A stretch of 64,000 nt of DNA from Brevundimonas goettingensis. GTDB lineage: Bacteria > Pseudomonadota > Alphaproteobacteria > Caulobacterales > Caulobacteraceae. The translations under genes and the position numbers were made by a program. Shown here piece by piece: positions 1-8,649 of this stretch. Where the stretch lies: the NCBI RefSeq assembly GCF_017487405.1, contig NZ_CP062222.1, positions 2,217,001-2,281,000 on the forward strand, written 5' to 3'. Within the stretch, counting starts at the first letter, position 1; each line of letters starts with the position of its first letter. Below the pieces are notes generated by a model that did not search any database, was not told the origin of the DNA, and saw only the letters and a program-made list of their open reading frames with translations.

Positions 1-1204
1 TCAGACCGGCGACGAAGACCGCCAGCATGGCCATGACGACCATGATCGCGATGCCCGATCCGATCCCGCCGGGCAGGATCTCGCCCAGTTGCATCAGGAA
101 CATCTGCAGGGCGCCCGACAGCGGCATGAAGCTGCCGTGCATGGCGTTGACCGAGCCGTTCGAGGCGCCGGTCGTGGGGCCGGCCCAGGCGACCGAGGAC
201 GGCACGCCGAGACGGACCTCCTTGCCCTCCATATTGAGCGGCTGCTCGATCCCCGCGGCGACCAGGGCCGGGGCCGGCTGGGTCTCCAGGGCGTACATCC
301 CGGCCGTGCAGGTGGCCAGCAGCACGAAGGCGGCGGCCACCAGGGCGCGGATGTCCTTCTTCGCCAGGACGCTGCGGCCGAAGGCGAAGAAGGCGGCCCA
401 GCCGAGGACGTTGATCGAGACGGACTCGATCAGATTGGTCAGGGGCGACGGGTTCTCGAACGGATGGGCGGAGTTGGCGTTGAAGATGCCGCCCCCGTTG
501 ATGCCCAGCTGTTTGATCGCCTCCTGGCTGGCGGCCGGGAACAGGGCAAGCGTCTGAGCCCCGCCCTCGAGGCCGGTCGCGGAGGCCGAAGCCGCCAGGC
601 TCTGCACCACGCCCAGACCGACCAGCACCATGGCCAGAACGATCGACAGCGGCAGCAGCAGATAGAGGGTGGTCCGCGTCAGGTCGGCCCAGAAGTTTCC
701 AACTCCCTCCCCGCGATTGGCGATGAAGGCGCGGGCCAGAGCGGCCGCGATGGTCGCGCCGGTGGCGGCGGAGAGGAAGTTCTGGGTCGTAAAGCCGGCC
801 ATCTGGCTGAGGGTCGAGGCTGCGGCCTCACCCGAATAGGACTGCCAGTTGGTGTTGGTGACGAAGCTGACGGCGGCGTTGAAGGCCAGATGCGGCGACA
901 TCCCGTCGAACCCTTGAGGGTTCAGCGGCAGGACGTTCTGCAACCTCAGGATCGCATAGAGCAGGAAGAAGCCGACCGCATTGAAGGCGATCAGGGCGGA
1001 GGCGTAGCCGAACCAGCCCTGGCTGCGCTGCGGGTCCACGCCCGCCGCCTTGTAGAACAGGCCCTCGACCGGCTTCAGCAGCGGGTCCAGCCAGGTGCGC
1101 TCGCCATTCCAGATGCGCGACAGATAGATCCCGATCGGCCAGGCGAAGGCGACGGAAAGCGAAAGGGTCAGGGCGATCTCGCCCCAGCCTTGAACAGTCA
1201 TCAT
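1..1204 (-). CDS. kdpA: Potassium-transporting ATPase subunit KdpA, C-terminus cut by window edge
   Basis: KdpA is the K+-selecting, channel-like subunit of the high-affinity KdpFABC pump in the inner membrane. Translating the minus strand gives about 401 residues starting [12 protein letters not shown]. They contain many hydrophobic helices and the family's conserved loops, such as [32 protein letters not shown] and [18 protein letters not shown]. The family is about 560-600 residues long, so roughly the last 160 or more lie beyond base 1. The start is the first of two adjacent ATG codons; AGGAG precedes it by 8 bases and overlaps the end of kdpF. kdpB, kdpC and perhaps kdpDE are expected beyond the left edge. 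The identity is secure; only the choice between the two ATGs is open. Confidence 0.95.
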   Translation of the reverse strand, partial: MMTVQGWGEIALTLSLSVAFAWPIGIYLSRIWNGERTWLDPLLKPVEGLFYKAAGVDPQRSQGWFGYASALIAFNAVGFFLLYAILRLQNVLPLNPQGFDGMSPHLAFNAAVSFVTNTNWQSYSGEAAASTLSQMAGFTTQNFLSAATGATIAAALARAFIANRGEGVGNFWADLTRTTLYLLLPLSIVLAMVLVGLGVVQSLAASASATGLEGGAQTLALFPAASQEAIKQLGINGGGIFNANSAHPFENPSPLTNLIESVSINVLGWAAFFAFGRSVLAKKDIRALVAAAFVLLATCTAGMYALETQPAPALVAAGIEQPLNMEGKEVRLGVPSSVAWAGPTTGASNGSVNAMHGSFMPLSGALQMFLMQLGEILPGGIGSGIAIMVVMAMLAVFVAGL

Positions 1205-1217
1205 GACGGCGGCTCCT

Positions 1218-1301
1218 TCAGAACCGCTCGGGCCGCAGCAGGGCCGCGACCATATAGACGGCGACCACGACGGCGCCGGCGCCCCAGAGAATGGCGATCA
1301 T
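1218..1301 (-). CDS. kdpF: KdpF, small stabilising subunit of the Kdp pump (27 aa)
   Basis: This single-helix peptide reads [22 protein letters not shown] followed by RPERF. It matches the usual KdpF plan of one membrane helix ending in a short L-R-P-E-R-F-like tail. In E. coli KdpF stabilises the KdpABC complex. A purine-rich AAGAGGA lies upstream. The ATG overlaps the stop of the preceding 28-codon gene by one base (TGATG), and kdpA starts 13 bases after its stop, so the three should be translated together. A longer reading starting at 1400 would add an arginine-rich 33-residue leader and is unlikely. Confidence 0.88.
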   Translation of the reverse strand: MIAILWGAGAVVVAVYMVAALLRPERF

Positions 1302-1387
1302 CAGCCGATCCTCTTCAGGGCATGGGCGAGAGCGGCGAAGGCGACAAACGCCCCGCCGCCCAACGCGAGAAACAACAGATCGGCCAT
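1301..1387 (-). CDS. 28-residue membrane peptide heading the kdp operon
   Basis: A short reading frame, MADLLFLALGGGAFVAFAAL then AHALKRIG, precedes kdpF. It has a GGAGG ribosome-binding site about 6 bases before the ATG. It is one hydrophobic helix with a basic C-terminus and is coupled to kdpF by TGATG. Similar tiny peptides are, to my knowledge, common just upstream of kdpF in other Proteobacteria, but I know of no assigned function. It could be another Kdp accessory subunit or a leader peptide. The support is the ribosome site, the coupling and the membrane-peptide composition; it is often missed by annotation because of its length. Confidence 0.65.
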   Translation of the reverse strand: MADLLFLALGGGAFVAFAALAHALKRIG

Positions 1388-1673
1388 TCGGCGCCTCCAA
1401 CTCGGTTCGAGCGGAGGTAGAGGCCCTATGGCCGTAAGGTCGCCATTCGGATTTCAGGACCCGGCATAAGGGCGGCGTAAAGATCGCCGGGCCGGACCCG
1501 CCGACGGCACATGAACGATAAGCAATCTACCTTTCCCCGTTGTAACTGGTCGGAGCGCAGCGGCGGCTGATACTCGCGCCGGCCGCCGGGCTATTCGCGA
1601 TCCAACGCGTGACCTTCCAAACGGCGTCTCTCTCAACCGGGACCGTCGCGGGTCCCGAAGGACTCGAACGCGC
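1388..1673. promoter_or_regulatory. Divergent promoter region between kdp and the TonB receptor
   Basis: This 286-base gap separates leftward kdp from the rightward receptor gene. It should hold both promoters. I saw no strong palindrome or recognisable -35/-10 pair in it. Confidence 0.4.
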
Positions 1674-3938
1674 ATGACCGCCTCCCCCACCCGGTTCGCC
1701 CTTCTCGCCGCCACCGCCCTGACGGCCTATGTGGCCGCCTCGATGCCGGCCCTCCCGGCCATGGCGCAAACGGCGCCAGCCTCCACCCCGACTCAAAGGC
1801 CGGCCCAAACGCCTCCCCAGACGCCTGCTCCGGAGGAGGAGCCGGCCTCGACGGTCGCCGACGTCACCGTGACCAGCCGCGCCGACGCCATCCGCAGCTC
1901 GATCGACTCGACCAGCTACAGCCTGGCCAACGATCTGCAGGCCTCGACCGGCACCCTGGCCGACGCCCTGCGCAACGTGCCTTCGGTTGACGTCGACCCC
2001 CAGGGCAATGTCTCCCTGCGCGGCGACAGCAACGTCACCATCCTGATCGACGGCCGCCCGGCGGGCGTGCTGACCGGCGAAGGCCGCGCCCAGGCGATCC
2101 AGCAGATGCAGGCCGCGCAATTCTCCCGCATCGAGGTCATGACCAACCCCTCCGCCGCCTACAGCCCCGAAGGCTCGGGCGGGGTGATCAATCTCATTTC
2201 CAAGCCCAACCAGCCCAAGCCGGGCATGACCACCACCGGCTCGGTCCGCGCCAACGTCGGCGACGACGGTCGCTGGAACCTGGGCCTCTCGGGGTCGCAG
2301 ACGCGGGGCCGGCTGACCCTGTCGGGCGACCTCGGCTATCGCCACGACACCATCGAGCAGCGCGTGGATCGCGACCGCGAGCGTCTGGACACCGTCTCGG
2401 GCCAGTTCCTGCCCGTGCGCCAGAACCAGGTCGTGAACGCCGACGTCGACGGCTTCAACGGCCGCCTGGGCCTGGAATACAAGCTCACCGACAAGGACCA
2501 GCTGAGCCTCGAAGTCCGCGGCGCCGACTTCCACAACACCGGCGTCAGCAACGACCGCTTCGAGAGCGGGAACGCGGCCGGCGCGGTTACCTCGGCCTAC
2601 CGTCGCGAAACAGACGTCGACCAGACCTTCAACAACCAGGGCCTGACCGCCCGCCTGCTGCACCGGTTCGACGATCAGGGCCACGAATGGACCAATGAGC
2701 TGCGGATCGATCAGGGCGACAACACCCTGGACCTCTCGACCGTCTCCTACCCCTCCATCCCGGCGGGCGCGCCGTCTTGGGAGCGCGTGCTGAATGACGG
2801 CGGCTTCGTCATCACGGCCTTCACCAGCGCCTATGTCCGCCCGATGGGCGAGGCCCGGCTGCGCCTCGGCTATGAGCTGGAAGTCCGCCAGCCGCGTCAG
2901 GACAACACCGTCAGCCGCGGCGCGACCGAGGCCGGCCTCGCCGTGGTGCCGGCCCTGTCCAGCCGCTTCAAGGCCGAACAGACGGTCCAGGCCCTCTACG
3001 CCACCTATGAACGGCCCTTTGGCGACAAGCTGTCGGCCCAGTTCGGCCTGCGGCTTGAGCAGGCGGACATCGACGTCAACGCCGTGAGCAACGGGGTGAC
3101 GGCCTCGCAGGACTACTTCCGCGCCTATCCGACCCTGCATCTGTCGTACAAGCTCGACGACGCCCAGACGGTGCGCGCCAGCTATTCGCGGCGCATCCAG
3201 CGGCCCCAGCCCTTCCAGCTGAATCCCTATGTCTCCTACACGGACCCGCTGAACCTGAGGTCGGGCAATCCGGATCTGGAGCCGCAGGAGACCGACGCTT
3301 TCGAGGCCATGTGGCAGAAGCGCTCGGGTCAGACCTTCTATCAGGCGACCGCCTATTTCCGGGACACCCGCAAGGCCTTCACCGAGGTCGCCACCGACGT
3401 CGGCGGCGGCGTCTTCCTGACCCGCCCCGAGAACCTCGGCGCCCGGCGCGACATCGGCCTGGAAGTCGTGGCCAACGGCGCCCTGATCCCCAGCCTGCGC
3501 TACAACGCCAGCGTCAACGTCTTCCGCCAGAAGATCGACGCCGCGGGCATCCCCGGCGCGACCGACCGGTCGGGAACCCAGGTCTCGGGCCGGGTAAACC
3601 TGAACTGGCAGCCGACGCCCAAGGACTTCCTCCAGATCGCCGCCCAGTGGAACGGCGAGGCGCTGCTGGCCCAGGGCACGCGCGACGCCGGCGGGATGGT
3701 TAACCTAGGCTACCGTCACAAGCTCAACGACACCCTGGCCTTCCAGGCGACGGTGCGCGACGTCTTCAACCAGTTCGGCGACGTGACCACCTATGACACC
3801 CCGACCTTCCGCGAGCGGACCGAGCGGCAGTTCGCCGGCCGATCCGCCTATGTCGGCCTCACCTGGACCTTCGGCGGCGGCCCGCGCCGTCAGCAGCAGG
3901 AACAGTTCGACTTCGGCGGCGCCCCGACGGGCGGCTGA
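1674..3938 (+). CDS. TonB-dependent receptor, outer-membrane beta-barrel family
   Basis: Predicted outer-membrane receptor of 754 residues. A signal peptide ends near PAMAQ (residues 28-32), followed by a Pro/Thr-rich linker to about 55. A plug domain spans roughly 60-175 (ALRNVPSVDVDPQGNVSLRG, ILIDGRPAGVL, FSRIEVMTNPSAAY, GGVINLI). A beta-barrel fills the rest and resembles the OMP_b-brl_3 type. Such proteins take up siderophores, cofactors or oligosaccharides with energy from TonB; this substrate is unknown. The last strand (YVGLTWTF) is followed by a Gly/Gln-rich tail ending FGGAPTGG rather than by the usual terminal aromatic residue. An AAGGA lies about 10 bases before the ATG. No partner genes flank it, as kdp diverges and the signalling operon starts 228 bases downstream. 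Confidence 0.85.
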   Translation: MTASPTRFALLAATALTAYVAASMPALPAMAQTAPASTPTQRPAQTPPQTPAPEEEPASTVADVTVTSRADAIRSSIDSTSYSLANDLQASTGTLADALRNVPSVDVDPQGNVSLRGDSNVTILIDGRPAGVLTGEGRAQAIQQMQAAQFSRIEVMTNPSAAYSPEGSGGVINLISKPNQPKPGMTTTGSVRANVGDDGRWNLGLSGSQTRGRLTLSGDLGYRHDTIEQRVDRDRERLDTVSGQFLPVRQNQVVNADVDGFNGRLGLEYKLTDKDQLSLEVRGADFHNTGVSNDRFESGNAAGAVTSAYRRETDVDQTFNNQGLTARLLHRFDDQGHEWTNELRIDQGDNTLDLSTVSYPSIPAGAPSWERVLNDGGFVITAFTSAYVRPMGEARLRLGYELEVRQPRQDNTVSRGATEAGLAVVPALSSRFKAEQTVQALYATYERPFGDKLSAQFGLRLEQADIDVNAVSNGVTASQDYFRAYPTLHLSYKLDDAQTVRASYSRRIQRPQPFQLNPYVSYTDPLNLRSGNPDLEPQETDAFEAMWQKRSGQTFYQATAYFRDTRKAFTEVATDVGGGVFLTRPENLGARRDIGLEVVANGALIPSLRYNASVNVFRQKIDAAGIPGATDRSGTQVSGRVNLNWQPTPKDFLQIAAQWNGEALLAQGTRDAGGMVNLGYRHKLNDTLAFQATVRDVFNQFGDVTTYDTPTFRERTERQFAGRSAYVGLTWTFGGGPRRQQQEQFDFGGAPTGG

Positions 3939-4166
3939 TCGAAGCGGGCGCCTTGGGACGAGAGCGCCGGGAGCCGAACAATTTGGTGCTCCGGGTCGAG
4001 CGTGAGACGCCGGGCCTATGCCTGGAATGGCGCGGCGGCGGTTGGGCGCCGGCGCGCCCTCTCACCTGATACGAGATTTTACAGTCTTCGCGCGCCGACA
4101 TGGGCATGATGGGGTCAGAATCTTGCGCTCCCTCCCCGGGGCCGCTCCCCACGCGCCAAGGACCCG

Positions 4167-4892
4167 ATGAAAGTCGCCGCTCTCGATGACGATCCCGTTC
4201 AGCTTGAACTGATCCTCGACACCCTTTCAGAGGCGGGCCTCCAGGGCTCGGGCTTTTCGCGGGCCAACGGCCTGCTGTCCGCCCTGCGCCGCGAGACCTT
4301 CGACCTGCTCGTTCTGGACTGGCAGCTGCCGGATCGCTCGGGGCTGGAAGTCATCAGGTGGGCGCACAGCAACCTCACGCCGCCGCCGCCGATTCTGCTC
4401 GTCACCAGCCGCTCCGACGATTCTGACGTGGTCGAGGGCCTGGGCGCCGGCGCCGACGACTTCCTGACCAAGCCGGTGTCCAGACCTGTCCTGAAGGCGC
4501 GCATCCACGCCCTGCTGCGCCGCGCCTATGGCGCCCCCGAGGCCCAGGCCCTGGAGACCCACGGCCACGTCGTGCTGGATCCGGCGACCGCGACCGCGAC
4601 CGCGAACGGCGCGCCGGTCAGCCTGACCGCCAAGGAGTTCGCCGTCGCCCTGACCCTGTTCCGCAACCTGAACCGGGCCCTGTCGCGGTCCTATCTGCTC
4701 GACTCGGTCTGGGGCAGCGACCCCGACCTGAACAGCCGCACCCTGGACATGCATATCTCGCGGGTGCGCTCCAAGCTGAACCTGCGGCCGGATGCGGGCT
4801 TCCGTCTGGCCCCGGTCTACAGCTATGGATATCGTCTGGAGCGGATCGAAGCGGCGGCCTCGACCGTGGGGACTGCAGACGGAGAGACCTGA
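4167..4892 (+). CDS. OmpR-family response regulator
   Basis: A 241-residue two-component response regulator. The receiver domain covers about 1-120, with acidic residues D7-D9, phospho-acceptor D51 in LLVLDWQLP, T80 and K102 in FLTKPVS. A winged-helix DNA-binding domain covers about 135-230 (LTAKEFAVALTLFRN, SRTLDMHISRVRSKL, YGYRLERI). AAGGA precedes the ATG. Its stop overlaps the start of the FecR/LysM gene by one base (TGATG), and a CHASE2 histidine kinase follows, so the kinase is the likely cognate partner. Target genes are unknown. Confidence 0.93.
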   Translation: MKVAALDDDPVQLELILDTLSEAGLQGSGFSRANGLLSALRRETFDLLVLDWQLPDRSGLEVIRWAHSNLTPPPPILLVTSRSDDSDVVEGLGAGADDFLTKPVSRPVLKARIHALLRRAYGAPEAQALETHGHVVLDPATATATANGAPVSLTAKEFAVALTLFRNLNRALSRSYLLDSVWGSDPDLNSRTLDMHISRVRSKLNLRPDAGFRLAPVYSYGYRLERIEAAASTVGTADGET

Positions 4893-6229
4893 TGAGGATC
4901 GCCCGGCTTGCCGCTTTGGGAGCCGCCGCCTGGCTGGCGCTCGCCGGCCTGCCGGGATCCTCGTGGGCTGAACCCAACCCGGCCCCCGCTCCCCAGGTGC
5001 GGTCGTCCGGCGACACCTTCACCTATGTGGTCCGTCAGAACGACACCCTGCGCAGCATCGCCGGGGCTCATCTGGAACGGGAATCCGACTGGCGCGCGCT
5101 GCAGACGCTGAACGGCGTCGCCGATCCGCTGCGTCTGCCCGTCGGCACGACCCTGAGGCTGCCGGTCGCCCTGCTCAAGACCCGTCCGGTCCAGGCGCGC
5201 CTCGTCAGCTTCCGCGGCGACGTCAGCCTGCGCCAGGGCGGCGCCGTCACGACCCGCGTCGGCGCCACGGTGGGCGAAGGCGCCGAGATCGAGACCGGGG
5301 CCAACGCCAATGCGCGCTTCACCCTGCCGGACGGCGGGACCGTCTCCGTTCCGTCCATGAGCCGGGTGCGCCTGACCCGCCTGCGCGCCTATGTCCTGAA
5401 CGGCGCAGTGGACCAGGAAATCACGGTCCTGGGCGGCCGGTCCGAGTTTCGCGTCTCGCCAGTTCGGTCGCCCGGCGGCTTTCGCGTCGGCACGCCCCTG
5501 TCGGCCTCGGCCGTGCGCGGCACAGAGTTCCGCATCGGCTACGACGGCGCCGCCGACCGGGCCCAGACCGAGGTCCTGGGCGGATCGGTCCATGTCACGC
5601 CCGAGGGGCTGGAGCCGCTGATCGCCGCCCCGCGTCAGGGCGTGGCCATCGCCGATGGCAAGGCCGATCTGGTCGATCTGCTGCCCGAACCCGCCTGGGT
5701 TCCCGACAACGCCATCCAGGCCGGCGGCATGCTGTCCTTCGCCGTAACGCCCGTGGTCGGCGCCGCCCGGTACCGGGCCGTCGTCGCCACCGACGCCGAC
5801 TTCGTCAATATCGTCAGCAGCGGCGAGTCGCGGCCGGGCGAGACGACGATCGACATCTACCCCCTGCCCGACGGCCCCTATTTCGTCCGGCTGACGGCCG
5901 TCTCGCCGCTGGACCTCGAGGGCATGCCCGCCGACTACCGCTTCGTCCGCGCCCTGAATGTGGTCAGCGGCCTGAGCGTCGAACCCCAGGCCGGCGGCGG
6001 CCGCGCCTTCCACTGGAGCACACCGCCGAAGGGCGCCGAAAGCTATCGCTTCCAGCTGGCCCGGGCGGACGGAACCCTGGTGGCGGATCGCACGGACGTG
6101 CCCCGGCCCGGGATCATCCTGCCGCCGCTGCCGTCGGGCGAGTACCGCTGGCGGGTGATGTCCGTCGGGCGCGTCGACGGCAAGCCGGTCGAGGCCTGGT
6201 CGCCACCCGCCTCCCTGACCGTCCCCTGA
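4892..6229 (+). CDS. LysM and FecR domain periplasmic protein
   Basis: A 445-residue exported protein. A signal peptide ends near SSWAEP (about residue 26). A LysM-like peptidoglycan-binding repeat covers about 42-92 (YVVRQNDTLRSIAG through LPVGTTLRLP). A FecR domain covers about 115-215 (LRQGGAVTTRVGATVGEGAEI, VRGTEFRI). Fibronectin-like beta repeats fill about 265-440. FecR domains sense or pass on periplasmic signals; LysM would tether the protein to the cell wall. It sits between a response regulator and a CHASE2 kinase, coupled to the former by TGATG. I infer that it presents a cell-wall or envelope cue to the kinase. It lacks the usual FecR partner, an ECF sigma factor. Confidence 0.88.
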   Translation: MRIARLAALGAAAWLALAGLPGSSWAEPNPAPAPQVRSSGDTFTYVVRQNDTLRSIAGAHLERESDWRALQTLNGVADPLRLPVGTTLRLPVALLKTRPVQARLVSFRGDVSLRQGGAVTTRVGATVGEGAEIETGANANARFTLPDGGTVSVPSMSRVRLTRLRAYVLNGAVDQEITVLGGRSEFRVSPVRSPGGFRVGTPLSASAVRGTEFRIGYDGAADRAQTEVLGGSVHVTPEGLEPLIAAPRQGVAIADGKADLVDLLPEPAWVPDNAIQAGGMLSFAVTPVVGAARYRAVVATDADFVNIVSSGESRPGETTIDIYPLPDGPYFVRLTAVSPLDLEGMPADYRFVRALNVVSGLSVEPQAGGGRAFHWSTPPKGAESYRFQLARADGTLVADRTDVPRPGIILPPLPSGEYRWRVMSVGRVDGKPVEAWSPPASLTVP

Positions 6230-6362
6230 GCCTGCCCTGACCCGCCGCCTCCTGACCTGGCTGAAGGCCGAGACCGGCCGGGGCGGCGCGATCCGGCGCC
6301 GTCTCGCCGACCGCCGAACCCTGATCGAATGGCTGGTCGTCGGCCTGGGTCTGTCGCTGCTG

Positions 6363-8531
6363 GTGGTCTGGCTGGCCCTGGGGTCGCCGACGCGGCGCGC
6401 CGACAACTGGATCTACGACACCCTGCTGGGCCTTTCGCCGGGCCGAGCCAGCGAACAGGTGGTCGTCGTCGCCATCGACAACCGTAGCATCGAGGCCCTC
6501 GGCCGCTGGCCCTGGTCGCGGACCCTGCACGCCCGGGCCGTGGATCGGCTGACCGAGGCGGGCGCGGCCTCCATCGGCTACGACGTCCTGTTCGCCGAGC
6601 CCGAGCCGGGCGCGGATGACGCCCTGATCGGGGCCCTGAGCCGTAACCGCCTCACCTGGCTGGCCGAACTGCTGCAGGAGCCGGGCGAAAACGGCGCCCC
6701 CTATGCCGTGGTCGAGCCGACGCCCGAGCTGGCCGTCGCCGCCGCGGGCCTGGGCCACGTCGACCTGACGCCGGATCCCGACGGCGTGGTGCGGCGCTTG
6801 CCGCTGTTCATGAGCGCAGGCCCGGAACTCTGGCCCCATATGACGGCGCGGATGCGCACCGCGACCGGCGGCGCCCTGCCCGCGCCCCGCGTCACGACCA
6901 CGCCCTGGCTGACCCCGCTCAACCCCACCCTGATCCGCTATCGCGGCCCGCCGGGTTCGGTCCGCACCGTCTCGTTCGTCGATCTGGTTCGCGGCGAGAC
7001 GCCCGCCGCCTTCCTGAAGGACAAATCGGTCCTGATCGGCATGACCGCCGACGGTCTGGGCGACCGCTTCGCTACCCCGGTCTCGCCGCACGGCCAGCTT
7101 CGCCCCGGCGTGGAGATCCAGGCCGCCCTGCTCGACACATTGATCCAGGGCGACGCCCTTCGCGCCGCCCCGCCGGCCCTGCTGGCCTTCCTGTCCCTGA
7201 TCCCGTTGTGGGCACTGATGGCGGCCTTCCTTATGCTGCGTCCCGCGATCAGTCTGGCGGCGGGCGTCGGAACCATCGCGACGGTCTTCCTCGTCAGCGC
7301 CCTCGCCTTCCTCGCCGGGGTCTGGCTCGCGCCCGTGGCGGCAGTCGTCGGCGTCGCCCTGGCCTGGCCTCTGTGGAGCTGGCGCCGGCTTGAGGCCGCG
7401 TCCGCCTATATGCAGGCCGAGATCGACGCCTTCCGCTCGGACGGCCCCTGGCTGGCGGACATCGCCGCCTCCCACGCCTCGGGCGACCATATCGACCGAC
7501 AGGCCACGGTTCTGAAGGCCGCCCTGCTGCGCCTCAGGGACCTCAGCGGACTGATCTCCGACACCCTGCACAGCCTGCCGGACGCCACCCTCGTGATCGA
7601 CGACACGGGCCGGGTGCTGCTGGCCAACGCCCGTGCGGCGGCCCTGTTTGAACAGGACGGAGTCCTTGCCGGGGCCGATATCGACACCCTGTTCGCCCGG
7701 ATCGGCGCCGAGCCGCTCGAAAGCCTGCTGGCCCGGACCGGCGCGGCGCGCGAGATCCGCATGGCCACCGGCGAGGTGCTCAAGCTGGACGAGGCGCGGC
7801 TGGAACTGGCGCAGGGGAGTCGCCCCGGCGGCATCGTGCGGCTTGCGGACGTCACCGCGATCCGCGTCGCCGAACGCCAGCGTGAACAGGCGCTCCAGTT
7901 GCTCAGCCACGACATGCGCTCGCCCCAGGTCTCAATCCTGACCCTGCTCGCCGATCACGCCCCTCGCGACGAGGATTTCGAGCACCGCATCGGCGAATAT
8001 GCGCGACGCACCCTGGCCATGGCGGAAAGCTATGTGCAGCTGGCCCGCGCGGAGAGCCAGGTCATGGATCGGCGAGAGTTCGACCTGGGCCAGGCGCTTA
8101 TCGAGGCCGCCGACAATCTCTGGCCCCAGGCCCAGACGCGCGGCGTGACCGTCCTGACGCCCGACGACGGCGAAGAGCGGTTGGTCGTGGGCGACCCGGT
8201 CCTGGTCAGCCGCGCCCTCGTCAATCTGATCGACAACGCCCTGAAGTACGGGCCGCGGGGCGGCGACGTGACCTGCACGCTGGAGACCATGGAGATCGCC
8301 GGGCGCCGCTGCCACCTCTGCACCGTGCGGGATCAGGGCCCGGGCTTCCCGGCGGAAGAGGCCGAGCGCCTGTTCGACGCCTTCCATCAGGCCGCTGACG
8401 CCAGGCCGGGCGTCGGACTCGGGCTGGCGTTCGTGCGGATCGTCGCCGAGCGGCACGGCGGGTCCGTCAGCGCGGCCTCGCCTCCGGGCGAAGGCGCCCG
8501 CTTTACCCTGACCCTGCCCGACGCCGGCTGA
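6363..8531 (+). CDS. CHASE2-domain sensor histidine kinase
   Basis: The GTG start given here yields 722 residues. An extracytoplasmic CHASE2 domain covers about 10-260 (DNWIYDTLLGLSP, VVVAIDNRSIEALGRWPWSR, IGYDVLFAEP). Three membrane helices follow (about 265-345), then a PAS-like segment (about 395-500) and a HisKA domain with phospho-acceptor H516 in LLSHDMRSPQ. The HATPase domain has N box LVNLIDNALKYG, G1 box DQGPGF and G2 box GVGLGLAF. The frame is open back to 6219 and encodes an N-terminal membrane helix (LVVGLGLSLLVVWLAL) that this start cuts in two. No ATG, GTG or TTG precedes it, so the true start may be CTG, for example at 6237. It forms an operon with the response regulator and FecR gene upstream. 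Confidence 0.9.
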   Translation: MVWLALGSPTRRADNWIYDTLLGLSPGRASEQVVVVAIDNRSIEALGRWPWSRTLHARAVDRLTEAGAASIGYDVLFAEPEPGADDALIGALSRNRLTWLAELLQEPGENGAPYAVVEPTPELAVAAAGLGHVDLTPDPDGVVRRLPLFMSAGPELWPHMTARMRTATGGALPAPRVTTTPWLTPLNPTLIRYRGPPGSVRTVSFVDLVRGETPAAFLKDKSVLIGMTADGLGDRFATPVSPHGQLRPGVEIQAALLDTLIQGDALRAAPPALLAFLSLIPLWALMAAFLMLRPAISLAAGVGTIATVFLVSALAFLAGVWLAPVAAVVGVALAWPLWSWRRLEAASAYMQAEIDAFRSDGPWLADIAASHASGDHIDRQATVLKAALLRLRDLSGLISDTLHSLPDATLVIDDTGRVLLANARAAALFEQDGVLAGADIDTLFARIGAEPLESLLARTGAAREIRMATGEVLKLDEARLELAQGSRPGGIVRLADVTAIRVAERQREQALQLLSHDMRSPQVSILTLLADHAPRDEDFEHRIGEYARRTLAMAESYVQLARAESQVMDRREFDLGQALIEAADNLWPQAQTRGVTVLTPDDGEERLVVGDPVLVSRALVNLIDNALKYGPRGGDVTCTLETMEIAGRRCHLCTVRDQGPGFPAEEAERLFDAFHQAADARPGVGLGLAFVRIVAERHGGSVSAASPPGEGARFTLTLPDAG

Positions 8532-8614
8532 GCCCCTCCCGGTTAAGGTCGGCCGAAACGACGAGAAGCCCGCCGTGAAGCGAGCTTCTCAAGAGACTGA
8601 TTGCTGAAGGCTCA

Positions 8615-8642
8615 GGCCGCGGCGGTGTTCGCCGCCGCGGCC
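8615..8642. terminator. Perfect 11-bp GC hairpin between convergent genes
   Basis: Arms 8615-8625 and 8632-8642 pair perfectly around a 6-base loop, 7 bases beyond the stop of the leftward TonB receptor. No T-run follows on either strand, so it may be a weak, Rho-assisted or RNA-stabilising structure. A second 7-bp stem (GAGAAGC/GCTTCTC) lies just to its left. Confidence 0.5.
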
Positions 8643-8649
8643 GTCACGA

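Noticed and set aside
89..1420. 443-residue plus-strand frame over the kdp region
   Set aside because: It is the complement of kdpA/kdpF, rich in Arg, Gly and Gln with no family features; the minus strand encodes clear KdpA.
1527..3140. 537-residue minus-strand frame
   Set aside because: Shadow of the TonB receptor at 1674-3938, caused by high GC; the plus strand has plug and barrel motifs.
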